Assembly: GCF_003130795.1 (NCBI RefSeq)
Contig: NZ_CP029352.1
Coordinates: 423,001-487,000, forward strand
Length of the DNA: 64,000 nucleotides
Reading direction: 5' to 3'
DNA from: Azospirillum thermophilum
Lineage (GTDB): Bacteria > Pseudomonadota > Alphaproteobacteria > Azospirillales > Azospirillaceae
Part shown: one piece after another, positions 19,112 to 27,650 of the stretch
How the letters are laid out: each line of letters begins with the position of its first letter
How positions within the stretch are numbered: position 1 is the first letter of the stretch
The notes under the pieces: generated by a model
What the model saw: the letters and a program-made list of their open reading frames with translations, nothing else
Told to the model about the DNA's origin: nothing
Database searches by the model: none
Position numbers and translations under genes: made by a program

Positions 19112-19414
19112 ATGGCGAACATCGACGATCTGCTGGGAAGCGCCACGTCCAACGACGGCGATCCCGACGCCTTCGCCATCGGCGACGCGCCGGTGGAGAT
19201 CAAGGTGGTGATCGGCACCGCCATGCTGCGCGTGCGCGACCTGCTGAAGCTCGGCCGCGGCGCCGTCGTGGAACTCGACCGCCAACTGAAGGATCCGACC
19301 GACGTCTATGTCGAAGGCGTTCTGGTGGCGCGCGGAGAGGTTGTGATCGTGGACGATAAGATCGGCGTCACCCTGACCGATTTCGTCAAGTCCAGCCGCG
19401 AATGGCGGCGCTGA
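19112..19414 (+). CDS. fliN: FliN-like flagellar motor switch / SpoA-domain protein
   Basis: A 100-residue protein, almost entirely one FliMN C-terminal (SpoA) domain: VEIKVVIGTAMLRVRDLLKL, GAVVELDR, VYVEGVLVARGEVV and IGVTLTDFV. FliN forms the C-ring that controls flagellar rotation and export. ATG 19112 follows GAGGGACCGAGG; the frame is open upstream but has no family sequence. No other flagellar gene lies nearby, so it may be a second FliN paralogue rather than the main motor copy. The 229-bp divergent region upstream is AT-richer and holds a TATATG box. Confidence 0.75.
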   Translation: MANIDDLLGSATSNDGDPDAFAIGDAPVEIKVVIGTAMLRVRDLLKLGRGAVVELDRQLKDPTDVYVEGVLVARGEVVIVDDKIGVTLTDFVKSSREWRR

Positions 19415-19550
19415 GCGGCAACGCCTTCGATTTGCCTTGTTTCGTTCGATATTGCGACTGTTTGTCCGACTCTCGTCACGGGCCCGCGGCTTGACGGGTG
19501 CCGGTTGCCTTTGATTTCGTGGTGTGGTGGCCTGGAGAGCTTGACCCCCG

Positions 19551-20807
19551 ATGCCCCACCCGCAGACCGCCAGCCTGCCGCGCCTGCTGTCCAACCCGCG
19601 TGCCGATCACGCGCGGCCCTACGGGCCGTCCGAACGCGCCATCCTCAGCCGGGCCGCCTTCGAGGAGGCGATGGCGGAGATCGGCGCCTGGCCGGGCTAT
19701 GCGCCGACGCCGCTGCGCTCGCTGCCCGGGCTGGCGCGCGAGGCCGGGATCGACCGCCTCTGGTACAAGGACGAGAGCGCCCGTTTCGCCATGGGCAGCT
19801 TCAAGGCGCTGGGCGGCGCCTATGCCGTGCTGCGCCTGCTGGCGCGCGAGGTGACGGCCCGCGTGCCGGGCGTGCCGGTGACGGCGCTGGATCTGGTGGT
19901 GGGGCGCCATGCCAAGGTCACCCGCCCGATCACCGTGACGACGGCGACCGACGGCAACCATGGCCGCTCCGTCGCCTGGGGGGCGCAGGTCTTCGGCTGC
20001 GGCTGCGTGATCTATGTGCCCGCCGCCTGTTCCGACGGGCGCCGCCGGGCGATCGAGAGCTATGGCGCGCATGTCGTGGTGGTCGAGGGGCTCTATGACG
20101 ACGCAGTGCGCCGCGCGGCCGAGGATGCGGCGGAGAACGGCTGGTTCGTCGTCTCCGACACCTCCTACACCGGCTACATGGACATCCCGCGCGACGTGAT
20201 GCAGGGCTACACCGTGATGGTGGAGGAGGCGATCTCCCAGCTTCCCGCCAGCGAGCGGCCGACCCACGTCTTCATCCAGGGCGGCGTCGGCGCCCTGCCC
20301 GCCGCGGTCTGCGCCCATCTGTGGGAGAGCTGGGGGCGGCAGCGCCCGCGCCTGGTGGTGGTGGAGCCGCAGTCGGCCGACTGCCTCTACCAGAGCTGCG
20401 CCGCCGGACGGCCGGCGCGGGCCGGCGGCGACCTCGACACCGTGATGGCCGGCCTCGCCTGCGGCGAGACCTCGCTGCTCGCCTGGGCGATCCTGGAGCG
20501 GGGGGCCGACGATTTCATGACCATTCCGGACGAGGTGGCGGTGCGCACCATGCGCCGGCTGGCCGAGGGCGCCCATGGCGGCCGGCCGATCGTCGCCGGC
20601 GAGTCCGGGGTGGCCGGCCTCGCGGCGCTGCTCTGCGCCGCCGGTCATGAGGAGACGCGGCTCGGCCTCGGGCTGGCGCCCGATGCGCGGGTGCTGGTCT
20701 TCGGGACGGAGGGGGCGACGGACCCGGCGATCTACGAGGCGCTGGTCGGCCGCTCGCCCGACGCGGTGCTGTCCGGGGCGGATCCGGTCAGCGCAACAGG
20801 TCGGTGA
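19551..20807 (+). CDS. Diaminopropionate ammonia-lyase (PLP enzyme)
   Basis: A fold-type II PLP enzyme that cleaves 2,3-diaminopropionate to pyruvate and ammonia (EC 4.3.1.15; E. coli YgeX type). It has 418 residues, near the family's usual 400. The PLP Lys is in FAMGSFKALGGAYAV. TTATDGNHGRSVAWGA, DTSYTGYMDIPRDVMQGY and IQGGVGALPAAV are characteristic, and the C-terminal GESGVAGLA and FGTEGATDP binding segments are present. It starts with ATG after GGAGAG. The end overlaps the convergent secreted ClpP-like gene by 20 bp. Confidence 0.9.
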   Translation: MPHPQTASLPRLLSNPRADHARPYGPSERAILSRAAFEEAMAEIGAWPGYAPTPLRSLPGLAREAGIDRLWYKDESARFAMGSFKALGGAYAVLRLLAREVTARVPGVPVTALDLVVGRHAKVTRPITVTTATDGNHGRSVAWGAQVFGCGCVIYVPAACSDGRRRAIESYGAHVVVVEGLYDDAVRRAAEDAAENGWFVVSDTSYTGYMDIPRDVMQGYTVMVEEAISQLPASERPTHVFIQGGVGALPAAVCAHLWESWGRQRPRLVVVEPQSADCLYQSCAAGRPARAGGDLDTVMAGLACGETSLLAWAILERGADDFMTIPDEVAVRTMRRLAEGAHGGRPIVAGESGVAGLAALLCAAGHEETRLGLGLAPDARVLVFGTEGATDPAIYEALVGRSPDAVLSGADPVSATGR

Positions 20808-21498
20808 CGATGTTGGCCCCCTCGGCGGTCAGCCGGGCGGCGTTCTCGCGATAATCCACCGCGCCGGAAAAGCCGCCAGCCGCCTTCACCCGGCCGATCC
20901 ACACCGGCGAGGCGCCGAGGGCGACCAGACGCTGCACCATCGCCTCGGTCGCGCGCAGGGTCATGCGCCCGTTCTCGGCCAGCCGCGGCGCGTGCACCAT
21001 GAACTGCGCGGTCGGCGCGGCATAGCGCGGATAGCCGGCCAGATAGAGTCCGACGCACATGCTTTCGCAGGATTCGCCGCCGCGCACGCGGGTGGCGACC
21101 GGCCGGCCCGACTGCCGCTCCGCCAGGATGGAGTCGATCATGCGGTAGCCGGCCGAGGTGAAGCCGCCGGGGCTCGACAGTTCCAGGACCAGCGGGCGGC
21201 GGGCGGGCAGGGCATGCACCGCATCGGCGAAGCGCCGCTCCACCACCGGGGTGATGATGCCGTCGACCCGCAGCACGGTGACGCCGTCCCTCTCGCTCTG
21301 CGCCAGCGTCGCGTCGGGGAAGCCGGGGGCGGCGGGGGCGGGGTTGCCGACCGCGAGGCTGCCGGCGATCCGGCCGTCCGGCCTGCCGTCAATGGCGCCG
21401 CCGTCGAGAGCCTTGCCGTCGAAGGAGGCGGCGGCACCGCCCAGCGCCAGAAGCGTGCTCAGCACCAGCATGCCCAGACCCGACCGAACCGCCATCAC
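20788..21498 (-). CDS. Secreted ClpP/crotonase-fold protein (COG3904-like)
   Basis: A 236-residue protein with a signal peptide (about residues 1-24) and a domain resembling ClpP-type serine peptidases. LELSSPGGFTSAGYRM corresponds to the SPGG oxyanion segment, and GESCESMCVGLYLAG lies where ClpP has its nucleophile Ser; FMVHAPR covers the region of the catalytic His. Members of this periplasmic family have no established substrate. The exact catalytic residues are my inference from motif position. It is convergent with the ammonia-lyase gene and divergent from the ABC importer genes. Confidence 0.75.
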   Translation of the reverse strand: MMAVRSGLGMLVLSTLLALGGAAASFDGKALDGGAIDGRPDGRIAGSLAVGNPAPAAPGFPDATLAQSERDGVTVLRVDGIITPVVERRFADAVHALPARRPLVLELSSPGGFTSAGYRMIDSILAERQSGRPVATRVRGGESCESMCVGLYLAGYPRYAAPTAQFMVHAPRLAENGRMTLRATEAMVQRLVALGASPVWIGRVKAAGGFSGAVDYRENAARLTAEGANIVTDLLR

Positions 21499-21687
21499 CA
21501 GACCTCCTCAGACCATGGCGGAAGGCTGGGCCGAAATGTTTTCGCCAAGGTTAACGGGGCCTTTGCGCAAAAGTGGTGCCGAAACGATCCGACCGCGCGC
21601 CATCTTATTGCCCGGCTTGCGGTATTCCTCCAATATGCACGCCCCACGGACGATGTGTACAGACAATCGAGAGGGACGAGACCGACC

Positions 21688-22512
21688 ATGGCCGAGGCCG
21701 CCGCGACGGCGCCCGCCCTGCTGCTCGAGGGCGTGACCTGCACCTTTCCATCCCCCGACGGGCGGGGCCGCACCTACACGGCGGTCCAGGGGGCCAGCTT
21801 CACGGTGGCGGACGGCGAGTTCGTCTCCATCGTCGGGCCGACCGGCAGCGGCAAGTCCACGCTGCTGAACGTCGCCGCCGGGCTGCTCGCCCCCAGCGAG
21901 GGGCGGGCGCTTGCCTTCGGCGAGCCGATCGGCGGCATCAATCGCCACGCCGGCTACATGTTCCAGGCCGATGCCCTGATGCCGTGGAAGTCGGCGCTGG
22001 AGAATGTGGCGGCCGGGCTGGAGTTCCGCGGCGTGCCGCGGCGCGAGGCGGAGGAGCGGGCGCGGCCCTGGCTGGCCCGCGTCGGGCTGGAGCGCTTCGG
22101 CGACCGCTACCCGCACCAGCTTTCCGGCGGCATGCGCAAGCGCGTCGCGCTGGCCCAGACGCTGATCGTCGACCCCAGGATCGTGCTGATGGACGAGCCC
22201 TTCTCGGCGCTCGACATCCAGACCCGGCAGATGATGGAGAACGAGCTGCTCGACCTGTGGTCGGCCGATCGCAAGTCGGTGGTCTTCATCACCCACGACC
22301 TGGAGGAGGCGATCGCCATGTCCGACCGGGTGCTGGTGCTGTCGGCCGGGCCGGGCGCGCGCCTGATCGGCGAGTACCGCATCGCGCTGGAGCGGCCGCG
22401 CGACGTGGCCGAGATCCGCATGACCCCGCATTTCCTCGACCTCCACAAGGAGATCTGGGGGCTGCTGCGCGAGGAAGTGCTGAAGGGCTATGCCCAGACC
22501 AGGCTGAGGTGA
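21688..22512 (+). CDS. NitT/TauT-type ABC transporter ATP-binding protein
   Basis: The cytoplasmic ATPase (274 residues) of an importer of the nitrate/sulfonate/taurine/thiamine-precursor family. Walker A is GPTGSGKST, the Q-loop is YMFQADALMPW, the signature is LSGGMRKRVALAQ, Walker B is IVLMDEPFSALD and the H-loop His is in FITHDLEEA. ATG 21688 follows GAGAGGGACGAG; the longer upstream frame is antisense to the ClpP-like gene. It is the first gene of the operon with the permease (7-bp gap) and the binding protein. Confidence 0.92.
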   Translation: MAEAAATAPALLLEGVTCTFPSPDGRGRTYTAVQGASFTVADGEFVSIVGPTGSGKSTLLNVAAGLLAPSEGRALAFGEPIGGINRHAGYMFQADALMPWKSALENVAAGLEFRGVPRREAEERARPWLARVGLERFGDRYPHQLSGGMRKRVALAQTLIVDPRIVLMDEPFSALDIQTRQMMENELLDLWSADRKSVVFITHDLEEAIAMSDRVLVLSAGPGARLIGEYRIALERPRDVAEIRMTPHFLDLHKEIWGLLREEVLKGYAQTRLR

Positions 22513-22519
22513 GGACGCG

Positions 22520-23329
22520 ATGGCCGCCCCCCGTTCGAAACGACTGCCCGGCCGCCCGGTGATCCTGCTGCTGCAGGCCGGCGTGCTGGTCGGGTTCTTC
22601 CTGCTGTGGCATGTGCTGACGGAGACCAGGATCCTCAGCCCCTTCTTCTTCGGCACGCCGCTGGCGGTGCTGGAGCGCACGGTCAAGGACTTCGCCAGCG
22701 GCGTCATCTGGTACCATCTCGGCATCACGCTTCTGGAGACGGCGCTGGCCTTCGCCATCGGCACGGTGGCCGGCATCGCCTTCGGCTTCTGGTTCGCCCG
22801 GGCGCCGCTGGTCTCCGTGGTGTTCGACCCCTACATCAAGGCGGTCAACGCGCTGCCCCGCGTGGTGCTGGCGCCGATCTTCGCGCTGTGGCTCGGGCTC
22901 GGCATCTGGTCGAAGGTGGCGCTGGGCGTCACGCTGGTCTTCTTCATCGTCTTCTTCAACGTCTACCAGGGCGTGAAGGAGGTCAGCCCGGTCGTGCTGG
23001 CCAACGCGCGGATGCTGGGCGCCGGTTCGCGCCAGCTCTTCCGCCACGTCTATCTGCCGTCGGCGCTGTCCTGGGTCTTCTCCTCGCTGCACACCGCCGT
23101 GGGCTTCGCCATGGTGGGGGCGGTGGTGGGCGAGTATCTCGGATCCTCGGCCGGTCTCGGCTACCGCATCCATCAGGCCGAGGGCGTGTTCGACACGGTC
23201 GGTGTCTTCTCCGGGATGCTGGTGCTGACGATCTTCGTCGTGGTGATCGACGCCGTGGTCACGCTGATCGAGAAGCGCCTGCTGCACTGGCGCCCGCAGG
23301 AGGCGCACACGACCAACGCTCAGGGGTAA
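22520..23329 (+). CDS. NitT/TauT-type ABC transporter permease
   Basis: A 269-residue inner-membrane permease of the SsuC/TauC family with about six hydrophobic segments. The cytoplasmic EAA-like loop is around EVSPVVLANARMLGAGSRQL, typical of the family. It follows the ATPase gene by 7 bp. Its stop codon lies inside a short tandem repeat (23314-23370). Confidence 0.92.
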   Translation: MAAPRSKRLPGRPVILLLQAGVLVGFFLLWHVLTETRILSPFFFGTPLAVLERTVKDFASGVIWYHLGITLLETALAFAIGTVAGIAFGFWFARAPLVSVVFDPYIKAVNALPRVVLAPIFALWLGLGIWSKVALGVTLVFFIVFFNVYQGVKEVSPVVLANARMLGAGSRQLFRHVYLPSALSWVFSSLHTAVGFAMVGAVVGEYLGSSAGLGYRIHQAEGVFDTVGVFSGMLVLTIFVVVIDAVVTLIEKRLLHWRPQEAHTTNAQG

Positions 23330-23370
23330 GGGCAACGCTCAGGGGTAAGGGCAACGCCCCGGGGTAGGAA
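23314..23370. repeat. Three tandem copies of a 19-bp unit over the permease stop codon
   Basis: The unit CAACGCTCAGGGGTAAGGG occurs twice perfectly (23314-23332, 23333-23351) and once diverged (23352-23370). The first copy supplies the permease stop codon (GGG TAA). It fills most of the permease/binding-protein gap. Copy number may vary by slippage. Confidence 0.8.
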
Positions 23371-23395
23371 AACACTCGCCAATCGGGAGGACGAC

Positions 23396-24424
23396 ATGGG
23401 GTTCAGGAAGCTGATCGCGCTGGCGGCCATGGCGCTGGCGCTCGGTGCCGCGGTGCCGGGGGCCGGCGCCCAGACGGTCGAGAAGAAGGACCTGAAGCTG
23501 GCGGTCGGCGGCAAGCCGCTGCTCTACTATCTGCCGCTGACGCTGGCGGAGCGGCTGGGCTATTTCAAGGAGGCGGGGCTCAACGTCGAGATCAGCGATT
23601 TCGGCGGCGGAGCCAAGAGCCTGCAGGCACTGATCGGCGGCTCCGCCGACATCGTGACCGGCGCCTATGACCACACCATCCAGATGCAGGCCAAGGGTCA
23701 GCCGATCGTCGCGGTGACGCAGCTCGGCCGCTATCCCGGCATCGTGCTGGCCGCCGTCAAGCGGGCCGGCGAGATCAAGTCGATCAAGGAGCTCAAGGGC
23801 AAGAAGATCGGCGTGACCGCCCCCGGCTCCTCCACCAACTTCATGGTCAACTACCTGCTGGCCAGGGAAGGGATGAAGCCGGAGGACGTGTCCTTCATCG
23901 GCGTCGGCGGCGGTCCCAGCGCCATCGCGGCCATCAAGCGCGGCGAGATCGACGCCATCGCCAACCTGGATCCGGTGATCAGCCAGGCGGAGGCCGACGG
24001 CGACATCGCCGTCATCGCCGACACCCGGACGGAGAAGGGGACGCTGGACGTCTATGGCGGCCCCTATCCCGCCGCCGTCCTCTACGCCACCCCCGCCTTC
24101 ATCGAGGCCAATCCCAAGACCACCCAGGCGCTGGTCGACGTCTTCGTGAAGACCATGCTGTGGCTGAACAAGGCCTCGACCGAGGATGTGCTGAAGGTGC
24201 TGCCGGAGGAGTATTTCCTCGGCAACAAGACGCTCTACGCCCAGGCCTTCGAGCATTCCAAGCCGACCTACTCTCCGGACGGCCGCTTCACCCAGGAGGG
24301 TGCCGAGGCCGCGCTGAAGGTGCTGAAGGCCTTCGATCCGGCGGTGGCCGCGGCCTCCATCGACCTGTCCAGGACCTACACCAACCGCTATGTCGAGGAC
24401 TCGCTGAAGCGCCTCGCCAAGTGA
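23396..24424 (+). CDS. NitT/TauT-type ABC transporter substrate-binding protein
   Basis: A periplasmic binding protein of 342 residues in the NMT1/ThiY/SsuA-like group. A signal peptide spans residues 1-25 (cleavage near GAGAQT). Two-lobe family segments are visible: YYLPLTLAERLGYFKEAGL, GGSADIVTGAYDH, LKGKKIGVTAPGSSTNF and GEIDAIANLDPVI. The start has GGGAGG at a good distance. It is the third gene of the importer operon, preceded by the tandem repeat. The ligand is not readable; nitrogen, sulfur or pyrimidine compounds are all possible. Confidence 0.9.
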   Translation: MGFRKLIALAAMALALGAAVPGAGAQTVEKKDLKLAVGGKPLLYYLPLTLAERLGYFKEAGLNVEISDFGGGAKSLQALIGGSADIVTGAYDHTIQMQAKGQPIVAVTQLGRYPGIVLAAVKRAGEIKSIKELKGKKIGVTAPGSSTNFMVNYLLAREGMKPEDVSFIGVGGGPSAIAAIKRGEIDAIANLDPVISQAEADGDIAVIADTRTEKGTLDVYGGPYPAAVLYATPAFIEANPKTTQALVDVFVKTMLWLNKASTEDVLKVLPEEYFLGNKTLYAQAFEHSKPTYSPDGRFTQEGAEAALKVLKAFDPAVAAASIDLSRTYTNRYVEDSLKRLAK

Positions 24425-24551
24425 GGCCATGCCGGCCGGGCGGCGAATAGCCCCATAAAAAATGTGGATGCGGCATTCTGTCATCCCGCATCCCCGCCCG
24501 GCACCCCGCTAGACTGGACAAGATTGGTCCTGATTGAAGCGGAGCGCAGCG

Positions 24552-24980
24552 ATGGCCGAGGTGATCTTCTACGGGCTGGCCGACTGTCCGGCCAACGCCA
24601 GGCAGAAACAGCAGCTTCTCGCCGCCGGGCACAGCCTGGTCGAGCGTGATCTGGCGACGGCGGATCTCGACGGGGCGGGCCTGCGGGCCTTCTTCGGCGA
24701 CCGGCCGGTCGAGTCCTGGTTCAACCGCCGCGCCGCCGCGGTGAGATCCGGCGCCATCCAGCCCGACGCGCTGGAGGAAGGGACGGCGCTGGCTGCCCTG
24801 CTGGCCGACCGCGACCTGATCCGCCGTCCGCTGATCCAGGTGGGCGACCGGCGCGAGGCCGGCTTCGACCCCACCCTGCTGCATGGCTGGATCGGCCTGA
24901 CGGCGGGCGAGAGTTGCGACTCCAAGCATGCCCGCGGCCAGTGCGACCACGGCCACCACCACGTCCACAAGACGCTCTGA
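24552..24980 (+). CDS. ArsC/Spx-like nitrogenase-associated protein
   Basis: A 142-residue thioredoxin-fold protein of the ArsC family, close by eye to the nitrogenase-associated subgroup. Visible are IFYGLADCPANARQKQQL (single N-terminal Cys in the ArsC position), FFGDRPVESWFNRR and RRPLIQVGDRREAGFD. The C-terminus is unusual: it carries two Cys and a His cluster (CDSKHARGQCDHGHHHVH), a likely metal-binding tail. The role of the family is poorly known and its link to nitrogen fixation is by genomic association. ATG 24552 was chosen as the start of the fold; an ATG at 24534 is in frame. Confidence 0.8.
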   Translation: MAEVIFYGLADCPANARQKQQLLAAGHSLVERDLATADLDGAGLRAFFGDRPVESWFNRRAAAVRSGAIQPDALEEGTALAALLADRDLIRRPLIQVGDRREAGFDPTLLHGWIGLTAGESCDSKHARGQCDHGHHHVHKTL

Positions 24981-25078
24981 AGCCTAGTCGTGCAACGGCG
25001 CGTTAAGGCTTTCCCCCGTATGAAGGAACCGGTGCCGTACCGCAGTGCGGCACTGGGCCGGTTTCAGGGGGACAGGAC

Positions 25079-27630
25079 GTGGACGCTGCCGGGACCGACA
25101 GGCTGTACGCACCCGCCGCGCCCGACCTGCTGGCGGTGCTGACCGGCGCCGCGCTGACCCTCTGGCTGGCGCTGTCGGGGAGGCCAGCCTGCCCGCTCTG
25201 CTCGGCCCGCTGGCCCTGCTGGCCTTCGGCGGCTGGAGCCTGGGACGGACAGGCCGGCTCCGGCGCGCGGCGGAGCGGGCGGAGAGCGATGCGCGGCAGG
25301 CGCAGGAGGCGGTGGAGGCCAGCATCCGCCGGGCGCGCGACTTCGCCGACGCCTCCTCCAACTGGTTCTGGGAGACCGATTCCTCCCACCACTACAGCTT
25401 CGTGACCGACCGGCTGCGCGACATCCTGGGCGGCGACCCGCCGGCCCTGCTGGGGGAGAGCCTGTTCGACCTGGAGCGCTTCGCCGACGACCGCGGGGCC
25501 TGGCGGGACTGCCGGGCCGCCATCGAGGCGGGCGAGCCCTTCCGCGAGCTGGAGGTGGCGGTCGAGGCGGCGGACGGCCGCATCCTGATTCTGCGTCTCA
25601 GCGGCAAGCCGGTGCATGACGCGGCGGGCCGCTTCATCGGCTATCGCGGCTGCGGCGTCGACATGACGGCCGAGACGATGGCGCTGATCGAGGCGCGCTT
25701 CATGCACACCATCATGCATGACGCGCTGGAGAGCATCTCCGAAGGCTTCGTGCTGTTCGACGCGGAAGGGCGGCTGCTGATCTGCAACGACCGCTACCGG
25801 CAGGCCTATCCCAACCTCGCCGACCTGCTGGTTCCCGGCGCCGGTTTCGCCGACATCCTGCGCGCGGCGGCGGAGCGCGGCGGCTACCAGGGCGATCTCG
25901 GCCGCTGGGTCGAGGACCGGCTGAAGCGCCACCTCCGCCACTCCGCCCCGGTGGACGGACGCCTGTCGGACGGGCGCTGGTACCGCATCAGCGAGCATGA
26001 GACGGGCACCGGCGGCGTCGTGAAGATCCTGATGGACATCACCGAGCTGAAGAACCGGGAGGAGGAGCTGGCCGGCCAGACCCGCCGGCTGGAGCAGACG
26101 GTCTCGGCGCTGAGCGAGAGCGAGCGGCGCTACCGCCAGCTCGTCGAACTCGCCCCCTACGGCATCCTGATCTGGGACCGCACGGCGGTCCGCTTCGCCA
26201 ACGGCGCCGCCGCCACCCTCCTCGGCTTCGGAACCGGGGCCGCGCAGGGCAATGGCCCGATGGCGCTGGAGGGGCTGGCGCTCACCACCTTCCTGGACGG
26301 CGATCCGGAGATCGAGCAGACGGTGGCGGCCCTGGCCGACGGCGCCGGGCGGCGGGTCGAGGCGTCGGTCCTGCGCCCGTCCGGCGAGCGGCGGCAGGTG
26401 GAGATCGGCGCCAGCCCGGTGGTCTATCACGGCGAACCGGCGATCCTGCTGGTACTGAACGACGTGACCGACCGCCGCCGGGTGGAGGCGGAGCTGCAGC
26501 GCGCCCAGAAGATGGAGGCGGTCGGCCGCATGGCCGGCGGCATCGCGCACGAGTTCAACAACATGCTGACCGCCATCGGCGGCTTCGCCCGGCTGGTGGA
26601 GCGCAACCCCGGCGACCCCGCCCGCGTGCTGGGCTGCGTGGCGGAGATCGCCAAGGCCTCCGACCGGGCGGCGGCGCTGACGGCGCAGCTCCTCGACTTT
26701 TCGCACCGGCGGGTGGGGGAGGAGAAGCAGCTCGTGCCGCTCGCTCCGTTGGTGCGCGACCTGCGCGTCTTCCTGAAGCCGCTGGTCAGCGCCGGCATCG
26801 ACCTGATCATCGACATCCGCGACGAGGACGCCCATGCCGTCGTCAATCCGGTGACGCTGAACCAGGCGGTGCTGAACCTCGCGCTGAACGCCCGCGACGC
26901 CATGCCCGGCGGCGGCCGGCTGACCGTCTCGCTGGAGCTGCTGGTGCCCGACGAGGCGTTCTTCACCCGCCATGCCGGGCTGCCCGACGGGCGCTATGCC
27001 GTCATCCGCGTGACAGACGAGGGCTGCGGCGTGCCGGAGGCGATCCGCGACCGCATCTGGGAGCCCTTCTTCACCACCAAGGAACCGGGGAAGGGCACCG
27101 GGCTCGGTCTCTGGATGGTCTACGGCACCGCCGGGCAGGCCGGCGGGGCGGTGGAGATGGACAGCCGGCCGGGCGAGGGCAGCAGCTTCGCCATCCTGCT
27201 GCCCGCCGTCGAGCCGCCGGCGCAGGGCCGGGCGCTGGAGCCGCTGACCGTGGTGGACGGGGAATGCGCCGCCATCCTGCTGGCGGACGACGAAAGCTCC
27301 GTCCGGACCTATCTGCGGCTGGTGCTGGAGGAGGCCGGCTGCACGGTGACCGAGGCGGCCGACGGGGCCGAGGCGCTGGAGCTCTACGACGCGATGGGTG
27401 GATTGTTCGACGCGGTGGTGTCGGACCTGTCGATGCCCCGGATGAACGGGACCGAGCTGGGCCGTGCGCTGGAGGAGCGCAATCCGGAGATCCGCATCCT
27501 CTACCTGACCGGCTACGCCTCGCGCGAAGCGGCGGCCGGGCTGACGGCGCCGCCGGGCCGCAAGCTGGTGATGAAGCCGGTGGCGCCGGACCGCCTGCTG
27601 CAGGCGTTGCGCGACCTGCTGGCCGACTGA
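25079..27630 (+). CDS. Hybrid sensor histidine kinase with PAS domains and receiver, interrupted by a frameshift
   Basis: About 850 residues when repaired. From a GTG (25079) after AGGGGGA, the first frame gives a hydrophobic segment ([19 protein letters not shown]). One G lost in the run at 25177-25180 shifts to the main frame, which continues with a second hydrophobic segment ([15 protein letters not shown]) and a coiled coil. Then come two or three PAS domains ([31 protein letters not shown]), the H-box [18 protein letters not shown]-box [15 protein letters not shown]-boxes DEGCGVP and [10 protein letters not shown], and a C-terminal receiver with Asp in [12 protein letters not shown]. It is followed 20 bp later by a receiver-domain protein, its likely partner. 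Confidence 0.9.
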
Positions 27631-27650
27631 GCGCCGACGAGGGGGATGGC

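Noticed and set aside
20575-21687. A long N-terminal extension of the ABC ATPase gene
   Set aside because: The extension is antisense to the ClpP-like gene. The family sequence and a good ribosome site begin at 21688.
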